Shown here: in pieces, positions 47,001-59,767 of the stretch
How the letters are laid out: every line of letters begins with the position of its first letter
Numbering within the stretch: position 1 is the stretch's first letter
Assembly (NCBI RefSeq): GCF_001540865.1
Contig: NC_033638.1
Coordinates: 8,971,133-9,035,132 of the forward strand
Source: Ananas comosus
Taxonomy: Eukaryota > Streptophyta > Magnoliopsida > Poales > Bromeliaceae
Direction of reading: 5' to 3'
Length of the DNA stretch: 64,000 nucleotides
The notes under the pieces: generated by a model
Databases searched by the model: none
The model's input: the letters and a program-made list of their open reading frames with translations, nothing else
What the model was told of the DNA's origin: nothing
Program-made: the position numbers and the translations under genes

Positions 47001-47431
47001 TGCAGAAAAAGAAATTTGTGAATCAATAAGTACATAAAGGACCATGATTTTGTAACATAAAATTAGTGAAAAAAAAACTTTGGTTGGTAGACAAGTTTCC
47101 AATATACTCGTCAAGAAAATTACCAAAAAGGAAAAATTTAGTATTAGCGCTAATGTCCAAAAAGATGAAAGGAAATTACAAATTCTGCTTCGTAGTACTT
47201 ATGCTTCTCCAGCTCCATTTCTGACTCTGAAACCACAGCATTTTGCACATCCACATTACTCGAATTCTGTCCATGATGATTCTGCTGTGACAACGAATCA
47301 TGGTTCTGCTCCGTTGTTAAATCATGGTTATGCTCCTGCACAACCACATCTTCAGCATTGGAAGCGGTTTCCTCATTATTCTTACCCTGGTTGCCTTTCT
47401 TTTTCCTGTTTCTCTTCTTCTTTGAATCCAT
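44056..47431 (-). CDS. Plant coiled-coil protein of unknown function
   Basis: I do not recognise a characterised homologue. Exons on the minus strand are 47180-47431, 46921-46983, 46577-46720, 46441-46503, 45902-45964, 45358-45417, 44961-45104, 44714-44782 and 44056-44535. Every intron is phase 0, and the protein is 445 residues. The N-terminus is very basic (MDSKKKRNRKKKGNQGK), a possible nuclear or RNA-binding signal, followed by an Asn/Gln/His-rich stretch. Residues from about 80 to 230 are coiled-coil, built of similar exon-sized modules such as KLNEAIRKFEDEKDLWLRKE, LEEKLNYLQNGNDSSVQKE and TLEDKVKSIEGIKDSLILKE. The C-terminal exon is acidic and ends with a hydrophobic motif APFRLISFVAKYVSG that looks conserved in plant relatives. 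A 5' UTR intron probably ends near 47500 (CCCACAG on the minus strand), with the promoter near 48000. It is head-to-head with eIF2 beta. Confidence 0.8.
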
Positions 47432-48059
47432 TTCTCCGCCTTTGACTCAACAAATCTGACCTCTTTTTCTTCGATGCCTGATTTCGTTTCTATAGCGATC
47501 TGTGGGAAATGAGATTCCACACTTTAGTTCTAACAAATAAATTGGGCAAAAATCCTGTATTCGTACCTAAAATCTCATGCACAAATTCTCGTGCTAGTTA
47601 TGATCATACAATATGCTAATCAATCTAACAACAAGTAACTTGAGAGCATCAAACAAAATAAAAAATAGATTAATGGCACAGAAATATCGCTAAATCTAAG
47701 AGGAATTTAGAAGCTGCTCCCCAAACAAAGGCCAAAATTTGAGCAAAAGCTTATCATGCACTAAAAGAAATAGGATTACTTCAGCAATTTAAATTAAAAA
47801 ACAGAAGCAATTCCCATTATTCCACCAAAAACTTATCAAATCGACAGCAGATCCAATACAAAATCGATAGCGAACTCACCAAATCGTCCGATTCAGAGAT
47901 CTGATCCCGTGGAAGTGAAGAACAAATATTAAGTCAAACTATTACCTCGATCGATTCTCCCAAATTCGAGCTCGGATCTAGCCCTAGATCGAGGGCATCG
48001 CGTTAACACGGGGGTTTTGAGAATCGAGAATCGATTCGAGCTTCTTACGAGGAGAGGGG

Positions 48060-48960
48060 AATGTAATAAATTGAGCCCTAAAATTGTTAACGGCTCTGGG
48101 GAAGGAGCATTAAGGTTGCGTCACACGACGGTGAAGCACGTGTAACGGCTACGATTGCACACCGTAAACCTTCTCCGGTGTAACCGGTGTATGTCACGGT
48201 TGCGACACGTTACTCCGACTGATTTAGCGGGTCGGATCCACATAGGAAGTTCTTAAAAAAATAAAATAAAATAAATTTTTTTCACTTAGCAAATGCTTTG
48301 GATCTTTTAAGTTGTTTGCTACGGATGTGTTAATTACTATAATTTATGCCGCACTCTTTTTAAAGATATAAATAAATGAGTAATGTTTAAAGTTTTGTAA
48401 TAATACTTTTTCATATGCAAGGAATAATATATAGCGAAATTTGAATATAAAGTATAAAACATGAATTAATTGGTTTCTTGGAGGGTACGTAAGACTCAAA
48501 TATAAAAGAAGATTTTTTAGAGAGCACGTAAGACTCAAATATAAAAGTGTAAAATATGAAATGAACTTAATAATTTTTTTTATATAGTGTACATAATCCA
48601 GTAATTTGTATTAATTTTTATATATTATAATTTTAATAACTAAAATTTAATTATTATCTAATTTCGAAGTGATCCATAAGAACTATTGCTTGTGATCTTT
48701 ACAACGTACCTTGAATGATCTAATTTCCATTTTAATCCACTTTTGCAAACTAGGATTAGATTTGGTCCATTGAGCACTTAAAAAAAAAAAAAAGAAATAA
48801 GAAAAAATAAAACTATTGGGTCGGATCGCGATTCAATCTGAAACCGATCGGATTTTAACCGGGTCGGAAACCCGAAGCCGACCGGATCCAAAGAGATCAC
48901 CACCCTCAACCCTCACCTTTTCCGCCTCCACTATATAAACCTCCGAATCTGAGAGTTTCA
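48060..48960. promoter_or_regulatory. Divergent promoter region; TATA box of eIF2 beta gene
   Basis: About 900 bases lie between the 5' ends of the coiled-coil gene and the eIF2 beta gene. A TATA box CTATATAAAC is at 48931-48940, some 20-40 bases before a likely transcription start. The stretch 48815-48890 is rich in GGGTCGGA/CCGGATCC motifs and the rest is AT-rich. The eIF2 beta 5' UTR exon appears to end at 49048 (ATAG|GTATTT), so a 5' UTR intron precedes the ATG. Confidence 0.55.
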
Positions 48961-49312
48961 TTTCATCCTTCGCTATTCGCAAACCCTTCCACTACTCCTC
49001 GGGGGTGCGAATCGCTCGCGCGGAGTTGAGATCGTTGGAGCGATATAGGTATTTGATTTCTCGCGTCGATTTGTATGGAAGTTTCTAATTTTTGGCAAAA
49101 TTTAGCTGTATTCTTAGTAGAAAGAGCTAGGTTTCGGTCGATCTTGCTTGAGATTTAGGGTTTTCTTAATCCGCTTCATCTTGAGTATCAAATCTAGGTT
49201 TCTAATGCTAGTAGAGCAAGTAAATAGGGTTAGTTCTCATTTTTTATTCTTTAGGTATCCGTTTCTTATGATCAGGTTACAGGTGCTTTGAGGATTTGAG
49301 TAGGTGCTCAAT

Positions 49313-52300
49313 ATGGCGGAGGAGAACACATCACAGATGAAAGAGGAGGTGCCAGAGGTGAACGATTTTTCCTTACTATTTGATTATTCTGTTCAGTTTT
49401 TAAAGTAATTTGCTAGAGTACTACTCTGTCTGTGCTTTGGGAAAAAGCTAAATTTCAGCAGATAGGGTTAGTTTCAATGTTTTAACTTTTTTGAGTGTTA
49501 GCTTCGTTAGGCTTATATTTATGCTACTTTTGATGGTGGTTTAGGTAGTCATATTTGATTTATTTGGTGCTGATGATTGTTCAGCTTGCACCTTTCGATC
49601 CTACAAAGAAGAAGAAGAAGAAGAAGAACGTGGTGATTCAGGACCCTGCAGATGAGGTGGATAAGTTGGCTGAGAAGACTGAGAATTTAACAGGTTTAAC
49701 CTTTTTTCTAATGAGTGCTAACCATTTAAGTGCTTTACTTTCTCGGCTCTTTTAATCTGTAGTTATAATAGATTTATGGGAATTATTTAATTTTGAGCAT
49801 GACATGCCTGTTTTGTGCAGTTGCTGAGTCTGGTGAGCCAAGCTTTGCTGGGATGAAAAAGAAAAAGAAGAAACCAGTAAGTTTGAGCTCCTACTCTTTG
49901 ACATTAAGCAATTTTGCTTTTTTCCTTATTAATTCGATTTTGATAATTTGATCTTGAAAGAGTGATGATAATTTAATCATTTCTTTTCGCTATAGGTGGA
50001 AACTGATTTCCTTAATGATGAGAATGGGGAAACTGGAGAGGATGTTGTTGGTAAGCAGTGCCTGTCATGCATGAAATATGTAGTTTGTAGTTTGTACTTA
50101 GTACTTTGTAAAGGTGGTTTCGAGGATAAAATAGTTTAGCAATGATCCATTTTATATCTGTAGTAGCAGCTGAATTGTTTTTTTTTTTTTTCTTGTTAAG
50201 ATGAACAAGTTGGAGAGGATGAAGAAGGAGAGGGCATCATGTTGGGAGGGACGACCCGATACCCTTGGGAAGGAACTGATAGGGATTACAAGTATGAAGA
50301 GGTATGATTGTCGTCTTGATGTGAGTTTCTTGGGTTGACTTTTGTCTTACTCATTACACGGGATTATTCTGAAAAAGCACGGGATAGAATTACTATTCTG
50401 GTGTTTTTGTTTGTTTTGGATGTGCCTTTTCACATTCATCCGCAATATGTTGTATGTTTCTATATGGCCTCGGTTTTGCCATGTGCGCTTATATTATTCA
50501 TGGATCAGCAGTGTGTTTCATTTAATTTTCACAAAGTTGATTACCTATGATGGTAACTAAAGGATTATCATGAAGAATTACTTGCCAAACCATCATGACT
50601 GGCACTTTCTGTACAAGAAGGTTTGTATTGTCCAAATAACCTGTTTTGGCTCTTGCAAAGTTTTGTCTGTCATGTTGCTTTTGTTTTCTTATGCTATGAG
50701 CAATGCTTCTGTGAATGTAATTTTTCCTTTTTTGGTTGTTATTGGGTCCTTTCAAGATGATTGTGGAAATCTGATTATCCTTCTTTTCCTTTTTTCCCCC
50801 CACGTGGAAGCAGCTACTTGGTAGGGTCTTCAACATACTGCGCGAGAATAATCCAGACCTTGCTGGAGACAGGCGGAGGACTGTTATGAGGCCTCCTCAA
50901 GTTCTTAGAGAAGGAACAAAGAAGACTGTATTTGTGAACTTCATGGACCTATGCAAGACGTGAGTGTCAGTTGCCCCTATGATTTTATGCCATTAATTAA
51001 CTCTTAAATGGTCTGTTAATTTTCTTTTATTTGGAATTAAGCATGATCTATTTGAGTATTCATGTTATTCCAATGGAAATTTTCATCTTTTAATTATATT
51101 AATTAGGTTGATTACCTACGGAAATTAATTTTCGGAAGCTCTTGGTTTATATATCTTTTTTCGTGATGCAAATTGTTTGCACAGTTGGGCGATGATGATG
51201 TATGATGAAAATTTGAGAAAGTTCACTTGACAACTTAAAATGTGTCTGTTGGTCTTTTGTGAACCACATTGCTGGTATGAGTTATTTATGAGATGAGCTC
51301 CAATGTGTTATGTTCTTCAGGATGCATAGGCAACCAGAGCATGTCATGACTTTCTTGCTTGCTGAAATGGGAACGAGTGGATCTCTTGATGGGCAGCAGA
51401 GATTGGTTGTTAAGGGAAGATTTGCTCCGAAAAATTTTGAAGGCATTCTGAGAAGATACGTTAGTAAGTTTACTACCTGATACAGTATTCAAATTGAAAA
51501 TTTTGATTAGCTACATCTTTCTTATTGTGCTTATTCAGATTTTGTGGGATATCAGTTATCAATACTAGTGTGTTATTAATGAAACCGAACTTCATACTAT
51601 GGGGTCAAATGGGCATAATTACTATTTAAAAGAAAGGTGGTTTAATTTGTTGAAGGTAATTTTCAGGAGTGCTTATATAGTCAGTCAAGTGTTAAAAGAC
51701 TTGCCTGCTAACAAACATGCCTTGAGAAAAGCTAAATATGGATAAATGCTCGACATATGAGAGTTTCTAATAAACAAAGAAACAAATGACGAATGTATAA
51801 TAATTTTTTTTAGTTTTTATCTGAATGTTCTTTCATTAGTGTGTGCACTTTTCATCTTCCAACTCCTATGGCTATCTTTAATTTCTGCATTTTGAACTGT
51901 TTCTTGTCAGATGAATATGTCATATGTAATGGCTGCAAAAGTCCAGACACAATTCTTTCCAAGGAAAATCGTCTATTCTTCCTCCGTTGCGAACAGGTAA
52001 TTGTAGTCTCTTGCCTTTGGATATTTGTTGAAGCTTTAAGAAAAATTGCCCACACTTCACCTGTGGATTTCATTTAACAAGGCCTGTGATGATCGACCAA
52101 TATATGCCTACATTGTTTGATATATTCATGTGATAAGAGTCTTCTGTTATCTGAGGCCTTCCCAAAGATGTCCAGAGGCATGAACTTTTTGCACCTTTCT
52201 CTTCACTTTATTTTTCCCCTTTTCTTTTTGAATTTGTTCTTTTGAGAAGGTATGAATAGCAGATTTTCATCACCGATAACTGGTGTGTGCCTATGATGAG

Positions 52301-52844
52301 CTGCAGAAACCTTGCCTACATTGCTTGATAATTTTGGTGTGAGAATAGATTGCAAGCTTCTGAGGCCATGAAACTTTTTCTTAATTCAGTTTATGTTGGT
52401 TAATTCACTCATTTTGCTAATATTTTAATGGATTGTCATGATATATCTGATTTTCTGATCAGTTCATTTTTTATATACTATTCCAGTTAAAGCCTATGAA
52501 GAGTTGCAGAATTATTGCTTACATCGTCTGAAATTAAACGTGATAAAAATCTGCAAGCTTTCTGAGGCAATAACATTGCCAATCTCTTAACACTTTTGTT
52601 GTTCATTTATTTTCAATTGGCTTGTGAAAAAAGATTTTTTCTAGTATCTAAAGTTACTTTATAACAATGGCATTTGAGACCATGGTAATGTAGATATACT
52701 TACTTAGCCCAACTGTGAGGTTCTGAAGTCCACCCTTTCAATACTAATTTTGTTTGTTGAATGCAGTGTGGTTCTGCACGATCTGTTGCACCTATCAAAG
52801 CTGGTTTTGTTGCGCGTGTCGGTCGTCGCAAGGCTGGAACATAA
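49313..52844 (+). CDS. EIF2B: Translation initiation factor eIF2 subunit beta
   Basis: Beta subunit of eIF2, the GTPase complex that brings initiator Met-tRNA to the 40S ribosome. (The symbol is for the subunit, not the exchange factor eIF2B.) Nine exons, 49313-49357, 49585-49693, 49821-49876, 49996-50050, 50201-50301, 50814-50959, 51321-51463, 51911-51996 and 52767-52844, splice in frame to 272 residues, the usual plant size. Two lysine blocks (seven Lys at 23-29 and six Lys in exon 3) match the K-boxes that contact eIF5 and the eIF2B epsilon subunit; animals have three. An acidic linker is followed by the core from [20 protein letters not shown] to [19 protein letters not shown]. The zinc ribbon is C224-x2-C227 and C245-x2-C248, with ICNGC at the front and LRCEQCGS across the last junction, and the end is [15 protein letters not shown]. 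The start ATG is the first after the 5' UTR intron. Confidence 0.95.
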
Positions 52845-53696
52845 ACGTCCTTTCTGCATACAGCTTATCGACTGTCGCCAAAGATTTTGAAGTGAAATGG
52901 AGTGGCCTTACCTTCTGCATGTTGTGTTTGTGTTTGCTTACAGTTTTGTGCTTAAGTTTTGCTGTACTCTATTCTCAAGGAGACTTAATGGTGCTTACAT
53001 TTTCTTTCTTTAGTGATCCTTAATAACGGTATGCTACATTTTTTTTTGACTATTTCATCAAAACCGATAAGCTAAATATCAAATCAATTACCTACCTTTG
53101 TACTACTGAGAAAAACAAAGTCTGGGTTTACTCCCGTAAGTCGAGAGATTAGTCGGGCAATGATGTAGTTGCTTCGCTGAACTATTATCTGTCTTTTCGT
53201 TGCCATTGTAGTAGAACTAGTGGGTGAATATGCTACAGCAAATTTTTATACGCGTTCAATTTATGAAAATCATTCCTCTTCTCCTAATCTTCCCCTCTCG
53301 CCTCTTCCATTTTGCATCACTTGAATTACTGCAAAACATGAATGCAAGAATGGCTTCTGCACGGACGCCAGCGCACAAAGTTAAAGACCCAACAAAAAAA
53401 AAAAAAAAGGTACAATCGTCTAGTCAGTTAACTTCGCCACGAACCAACAAATGAACCAACATTGCGTGAAACACACACAAATCCAGATCAATGAATGAGA
53501 AAACGGAGTTATAATCATAAGCGTTGTCAAAGTGTATCACAAGCATTCTCAGATAGAATCACCAGCAACCATGCAAAGAAATCGACCAACAGGTTTGGCA
53601 AGAACTTGCAACTTTGCCATTAACCATTTCTAAGTTCCCCAGACATATTCCGTACAAACCATTTCTAAGTTCCCCAGAGATACCAAAGTCCCTCGT

Positions 53697-56650
53697 TCAA
53701 CCTAAAGGACTGGGCTTGTGTAGAAAAGGAACGGGCCGAACATAAGAGAATCCTTCAAAGTTGCTGTCTCCGGCAACTGGGCTAGCTACGGGAGAGTCCA
53801 ACACAGGCATGTTGGTCCACTGCTCGTCGAAGTTGGCCACACAGTGCTTTCCTGCGACGGTGGGGCAGAAGCTAGGCTGGATCTGTCGAGCTTCTAGTTT
53901 TCTCCAATTGATTGATTTGAACCACTTGTGGTTCTTTATCTCGGTGCAGCCACTGGGTCCACTGCCCAACCTCTTGCTAGGTTCTTTTTGCAGCAGCTGA
54001 AAAGAAACACGAAGCATGACAACTATTAGCAGTGGTGGTAACAGAAGATAATAAATTGGACCTCCTTGAGATTGCTAATCTTGTTGCCCCTTTGAACTTA
54101 ATGTTAAATGGTGCTACAGTTAAAGAAGTCACGCCACATTCACGGGTCGCAGAGAAACATTGAGGATTTATTTGTCTAATTGCTTGGTCGAGTTGATCAT
54201 ACTCGTTCAGTACGCATGCATGTCACACGCTCAATTTAAATAAGAATTTAACCGCAGAGTTCAAAGTGCACGAGAAAAAACTTTAAAGAATAGTCTTACA
54301 GTGGCTACACGCCAAAGGGCTAGTAAAAATGGAAAATAATTTTACCGCATCAGAGGCATCTGAAGTTTGCCCTCCGCCCAATCAAAGATAATAATTAATT
54401 TAATCATAACAAAGTACTCGCATGAAAATTTTGAAGTGGAACAAAGAAAGAAAGTCTTACGCCTTTCAAGATGGAATGAGCTTCACTCGACAAAAATGCT
54501 GGCAGCTTTATCTTCTCCCTCATTATTTTCTGCTGAACCTTATTTCGGTTCCCACCAACAAATGGAGGCTGCAAATGTATGGTTAAGAAATGATTTGTTA
54601 ATACGATGGTGAATCAGATACACAAAGGCGCTGAACATTCAGCTATGCTATGCTAATACAATTTTGTTTAAACCAGCGGCCAGCGAATAAAGGTGCCAAC
54701 TTCAAAAATGTTGATAGGTACGGTTTATGAAATATTGAGATATTTTTGATAAACAAATTGTCTGGACTAACATTATGAAAAAGAATTTCAGCTCCAGTAG
54801 TAAGGAAAATGTCATATCAGCTTCCCCCAAAGACGTCATACACTTGGAAAACAATATGCAGAACGAAGTACCTAACCATAAACCTCTCCAATATTTGCTC
54901 ATAAGAACATTTTGAATGAATATATTCTTAACACTCTCAGAGACAGCGAGCATAGGAGGGAAGACTCACCTTGCCAGTAAGCATTTCAAACAGTAAGATT
55001 CCTACACTCCACCAGTCAGCAGCCTTATCATGGCCTTTACCATGAATAATTTCTGGAGCCATATACTCAACTGTTCCACACATTGAGTTTGATCTTGTAC
55101 TCTCATCAAATTCCTTCGCCAGCCCAAAATCGGTCAACATGGCCTAATGGACAAGAGAAGAAATAATAATAAGATGTTAAACAATGGTTAACATTGAGAC
55201 ACGAGGATATAGCCGTGACAAAGATAGGGTTCTAACATGCCCATCAGCATCCAAAAGAATGTTCTCAGGCTTGAGGTCCCTATGCATGACACCATTCGCA
55301 TGAAGGTGGGATACAGCAGACACTATTTCAGCAGCATATACACGTGCAAGATCCTCTCTGTTAGGAAAAGCAGAAGTCAGAATTCAATATTACTTCAAGT
55401 CTTTTCGTAAAGAACTCAAGAATATATGAAGCTAATCGTGTCAGTTACCTGAATAAACCATGACGATAAAGCTGAAAAAACAGGTGGCCCCCATTAATAA
55501 AATCCAGCACAAGGTACAGTCGGTACTTCGTCTGTATAAGAAAACTATCATACAGTAAGTTCAATTTCATGAGTAAGATCACCACATATATTGCGATATA
55601 TAGTTTAATTAATTCCAAATACATCCATTTGGAGATCAAAGAAAGTCATACACAAACAAGATATGAAAACTGATCAAGAACATGAGGTTTAAATGGCCAA
55701 TTTTGCACCTTCAGGAGCAGAAAAACCCTATTTTAATAAAAGAGTTTGTTTCACGCATTTCCTTTTGTTGTATGGTGTGAATCTTACATGATTATGGGCA
55801 TTATTTTGGTGGATAGGCATTGTTTTAGTGGTACACAAACTCAATATTTTCACAGCAATTCCACATTCGAGCCTCAATGTTTTACACCCAAATATGCAAC
55901 AAATTTCCACTATCAGAAGCAAGAAAATGTGTACCCTTAATGCATCATAAGAGGAAGATTTGCACTTCGTGATAATTTTTGAACCAGAAAAAAAAGATAA
56001 TAAAGACATCTTACCTGAAAAGAGTATCTTAGCTGGACTACAAAAGGATGATCAACTTTTGTCAATATATCTCTCTCAGCTTTCATATACTCCACATGAT
56101 TCTTCTCCTTAATCTTATCCTTCCTCATTACCTTCATCGCATATATTTCTGAAGTGCCTTTCTTCCTCACCTGAAAGACTTTCCCAAAAGCCCCTTGCCC
56201 GACAAGCTTCATAACTTCGAAATCATCAAGCCCTACACTCTCACCCTTCTCAGGTTTACCATCAAGGACTTTATCACTGCTATCTTTTTCCACCTCATCA
56301 GAGGAACATTCAACAAGTTCCAGTGAAGTCTCAGTTTCATGCAGCGTGAGTTTGCTGAGCTGCAAGGAGTGGCTAACAAGAGCCGTGGGTCCCACCAGAG
56401 AATGGGATCTCTTAACAATGACAACTGGGCCATCATAAACTTCCTCGTTGGGATCTGCTGCTGCCGTCGGAGTGTCAGCAGTCGCTACATTCACTTCAAT
56501 GGAAGCTTGAACAGGGGCAGGACCAAAAACATCAGAAAAGTCAAACTCGACATTGTCAGAGGGTACAACGTCCGGGGGCCCCATAGGGAGAAGGATCTGT
56601 CGCTTGAAAGGATGGGTTGAGGTAAGAGTAGTTAACTGGGAGGAGACCAT
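53697..56650 (-). CDS. S6K: Ribosomal protein S6 kinase (AGC kinase, TOR target)
   Basis: Plant S6K1/2 (ATPK1/ATPK19) homologue, activated by TOR and PDK1 and phosphorylating ribosomal protein S6. Exons on the minus strand are 56015-56650, 55449-55531, 55237-55357, 54970-55143, 54461-54568 and 53697-53996, giving 473 residues. Near the N-terminus is FDFSDVF (36-42), resembling the TOR-signalling/RAPTOR-binding motif. The kinase domain begins at 143 ([18 protein letters not shown]) with catalytic Lys173 (YAMKVM), HRD at 265-267 and DFG at 285-287. The T-loop reads [14 protein letters not shown], where Ser300 is the expected PDK1 site. The C-terminal AGC tail ends in the hydrophobic motif [10 protein letters not shown], with Ser458 at the TOR site. 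The ATG at 56650 is the first of the long open exon. A 5' UTR exon with donor near 58209 lies upstream, and a 37-base A-run (58319-58355) lies close to the likely start of transcription. Confidence 0.95.
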
Positions 56651-58313
56651 GCTCTAAGAAGTTGATCGGGTTCGGAATGTGATGCTAATAAAGGATGTAA
56701 GTTAAAGTTCCCAGCTAAGGCTGGCTCCCTCCACAAGATCCCAAGACAACTGATGAAGAAGGAATTCTGACAATAGCCTTGAACAAGTGGAAGTTTACAG
56801 AGAGAACAGGGGCGCCCAGAAATCCTGGGAGTAGGCAAGCCAAAATCCCAAATCCGCCTCTGTTTCCCGATGAACAGGAAACAACGGATGCTACAGAGCT
56901 TCTTGAATTCATGAATATGAAGTTGTCTGGATCTGTAAGGCAAAGTAATTTTGATCATTAGCCAATAGAAAGGGCAAATTAGGCATGTAGAAAAATAAAT
57001 GCAGCATTCTGTCAGACTGTTCGGCTAAAGTATCACAATGTGAATGAAGAAGCATAATTGCCAAGTCTTGGCGATAATTCTCCTAATCAAACAGCTAAAT
57101 TCAAGTAAAAAAAAAAAAAGAAGCAATGCAAATCTAACGTCTACAGTTTATTATGATTTAAAACTAAATTTATTCTGACCTAAATCATTTAAAAAAAAAA
57201 AAACTGTTTCCAACCTAATAGCCAAGGAAATACAAAATTTGAGGTCTGATACTTTTGACTAATATAAAATTATTCAACAAGCAATCCAATATTTTTCTAT
57301 GATTTTCCGTTTGAAGTATACTATCATCTATTTGCAACGCATGTCCATCACAGGCTAGCACACATTGCCTTGCATTCTTTCTTTCTTTTTTTTGACACAT
57401 TTTAACTTTAATAAAATGATAATAATTCTAAAGAACCCAAGATAGGTTCAGAGAAGCAAGAGGACTTCAAAATGTATAACTCAGTTCTAAAATACTATGC
57501 ACAAGATACAAACAAGAACCGCTAAACAATGTTCATTAGGCATGATGGTACTATGACAATGCCCTCCAAAACTTTACATTACTCGTATAATCCACTTCAA
57601 AATTTTGTCGTTCTAACTACACAGCTCCTAAGCCTAAAACTCTTCCTATTTCTCAGTTCAACAAAGTCCAACCCTTCAAATTTACTTGAAAATTTTACAG
57701 AAAAGAGAACCTGTAACCACCCTTTCTTTCACTAAAAGATGCATAAAAAGATCTACCAAAATTATAGGACAAAGTCACATCAAATGAATCGCCTTTGAGG
57801 AAAACGAAAAAAGAGGAAACAAACCCCAAGATTACCTACAGCTTCAATTTTCTAATCCCCAGAAAGATTTACGAAAAAAGAAAAAAGGCATCTTTTTCCA
57901 ACTAGATTCCGTTCACAAAGATCTAAACGAAACCAAGAGATTTCAACAAAATTTCAAATTAAATCAAACTTTAGGAGCCCAAAGCAATAAAATAATCATA
58001 AGTAACACAAAAGAAAAAAGCAAAAAGGGGATCAAATCAAAACACCCACAGAGTTAACCAAATCGAAACGCGCTTGGGACCAAATCGAAACGCGCTTGGG
58101 GCCAAATCGCTCCCGATCTGAGACCGAAACGCTAATCCTAACCCTAAAATCGCAAATTAACAAACCAGATCCAAAGAATTCGAAGCAGGTACGGCAGAAA
58201 GCTCTCACCTTAGGGGAGGAAGCGGCGACTGGATCGGAGGGAACCGAGCGATTACACGGGGGCGATCTCTTTCGATGCTCGTCCCTCTCTCTCTTATACC
58301 CGGAAAATATTTT

Positions 58314-58357
<44 letters not shown>

Positions 58358-58360
58358 CTA
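56651..58360 (-). other. 5' UTR, UTR intron and promoter-proximal A-tract of the S6K gene
   Basis: The minus strand shows a donor CCTAAG|GTGAGA at about 58209, so 58209 to about 58300 is the likely 5' UTR exon. The sequence down to about 56660 holds introns and possibly another UTR exon, with no conserved coding. An uninterrupted run of 37 A (58319-58355) follows, then CG-rich sequence to 58560. Confidence 0.5.
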
Positions 58361-58819
58361 CGGAGCACCCGACTCGGAGCCGCACACGGGGGACACGTGT
58401 CGCGAAACGACTGGGTGAACTCGCTCCGACTCTTTCGAATACAATTGGGTCGCGTGGGAATATGCGTCAAAATGGGTTGGCGCCTGAGCGCAGGGCGCGG
58501 GGCCCACCGCGATCCGTCCGCGAAATATGAGCCGTAGGATTCGGAGGTGCGGATGTGATTCCGTGAGCCGCGTGTTGTCGACGCACCACGTGGGCTTTGC
58601 TTTTTCTTTTTCTTTTCTTTTTNAGGAACGAGCCGAGAGACCGGGAACGCTAAGAACCGTGCGATTTAATATTTCGGATTAAATTATGGATAATTACGAC
58701 TAATTATTTGTAATTAGGCTAATTAATTAGTTGCTCGAGAGACCGGGAACTGAGGCCATCTAATTTTTATGGACAAAATAGAATTAAATAAAAAACATAT
58801 ATAGAAATAGAACAGATTT

Positions 58820-59152
58820 TGTGTGCTATTAGGGGCACGGAGGTCTCAGTATTCGGTGCTTTTAAGCCGTTTTCGATGATGGAGTGTCCAAATCGGGCGA
58901 TCGAAAATTATTGATTTTATAAAAAATCATAAAATTTATTTTTTATATACTTCAAATACGCTACATCAAGTCTAACGGAATTACGGAACCAATCATTGAT
59001 TTATCAAAAATAACTTACAAACACGGAGACCTCCGTACTCCTAATAACACAGTGTAATGGAGTTACGGAGCCGATCGTCGATTCATCGAAAACAGCTTTT
59101 AAGTATGGAGATCTCCGTACTCTTAATAATACATAAGATCTACTTTATAAAA
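58820..59152. repeat. Foldback MITE-like element, family 1, copy d
   Basis: Left part GTGTGCTATTAGGGGCACGG and AAGCCGTTTTCGATGATGGA. The right part appears twice: ACGGAGACCTCCGTACTCCT near 59022 and GAGATCTCCGTACTCTTAAT near 59108, each preceded by an ATCGTCGATTCATCGAAAAC-like arm. The copy therefore has a duplicated right terminus. An N at 58623 lies just upstream. Confidence 0.6.
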
Positions 59153-59397
59153 TATAATATTTTTCAAATTATATTTTTTCATCATAGTACATAACATAAG
59201 TTTTTTTGCAATTCAAAAACAGAGATGTAAAAGAGTTAGTTCTTAACATTATAAATAGAAAAGTTATTTATACTCTAAAAAAAATAGAGAGTAAAAGGGT
59301 AATTTACAGTAAAATTTATATATTGGATGATTTTCATTTCTTAGCAAATTAATTAACAATTAAATTTTATTAAATTAATTTCAGCAAAATATAGTTT

Positions 59398-59471
59398 TGG
59401 CCCATGCAGGTTTCGAACCTGCGACCTTCGCGTTATTAGCACGACGCTCTAACCAACTGAGCTAATAGGCC
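59398..59471 (-). tRNA. tRNA-Ile (anticodon AAT)
   Basis: A 74-base gene on the minus strand without intron. Acceptor stem arms GGCCTAT and ATGGGCC pair (one G-T), with discriminator A. The D-arm carries the A-box TTAGCTCAGTTGG, the anticodon loop reads CTAATAA with anticodon AAT, and the T-arm carries the B-box GGTTCGAAACC. CCA is not encoded, as usual in eukaryotic nuclear genes. A T-run for polymerase III termination is short, with TTTT at 59348-59400 in scattered form on the opposite strand side. It sits alone in repeat-rich DNA. Confidence 0.95.
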
Positions 59472-59593
59472 AATTTATTAAATTTTAAAAACTTAAGTTT
59501 TAAATTACTAAATAATTTAATTACATTTTAGTTTTTAAAAACAAAATGAAAGGAGCATATAAGTGTGTTTGGTAATCATTCGAAATGGCCTTA

Positions 59594-59757
59594 TAGTTCT
59601 ATGCCTCATTTTGGGGGTGATTTTATTGAGAAACTTCGTAATGAGATATTGTTGAGACAGTTTGATAAGTTGTGTTAGTTCTATGCCTCATTTTGGGGGT
59701 GATTTTATTGGGGAACTTCGTAATGAGATATTGTTGAGACAGTTTGATAAGTTGTGT
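59594..59757 (+). repeat. 82-bp tandem duplication
   Basis: Units 59594-59675 and 59676-59757 both begin TAGTTCTATGCCTCATTTTG and differ by a GAG/GGG change near the middle. It is followed directly by a TA run and a family 2 element. Confidence 0.9.
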
Positions 59758-59767
59758 TATATATATA

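Noticed and set aside
58096..58530. 144-codon plus-strand frame with a poly-Lys run upstream of S6K
   Set aside because: It is antisense to the S6K 5' UTR, and the Lys run is the A-tract.
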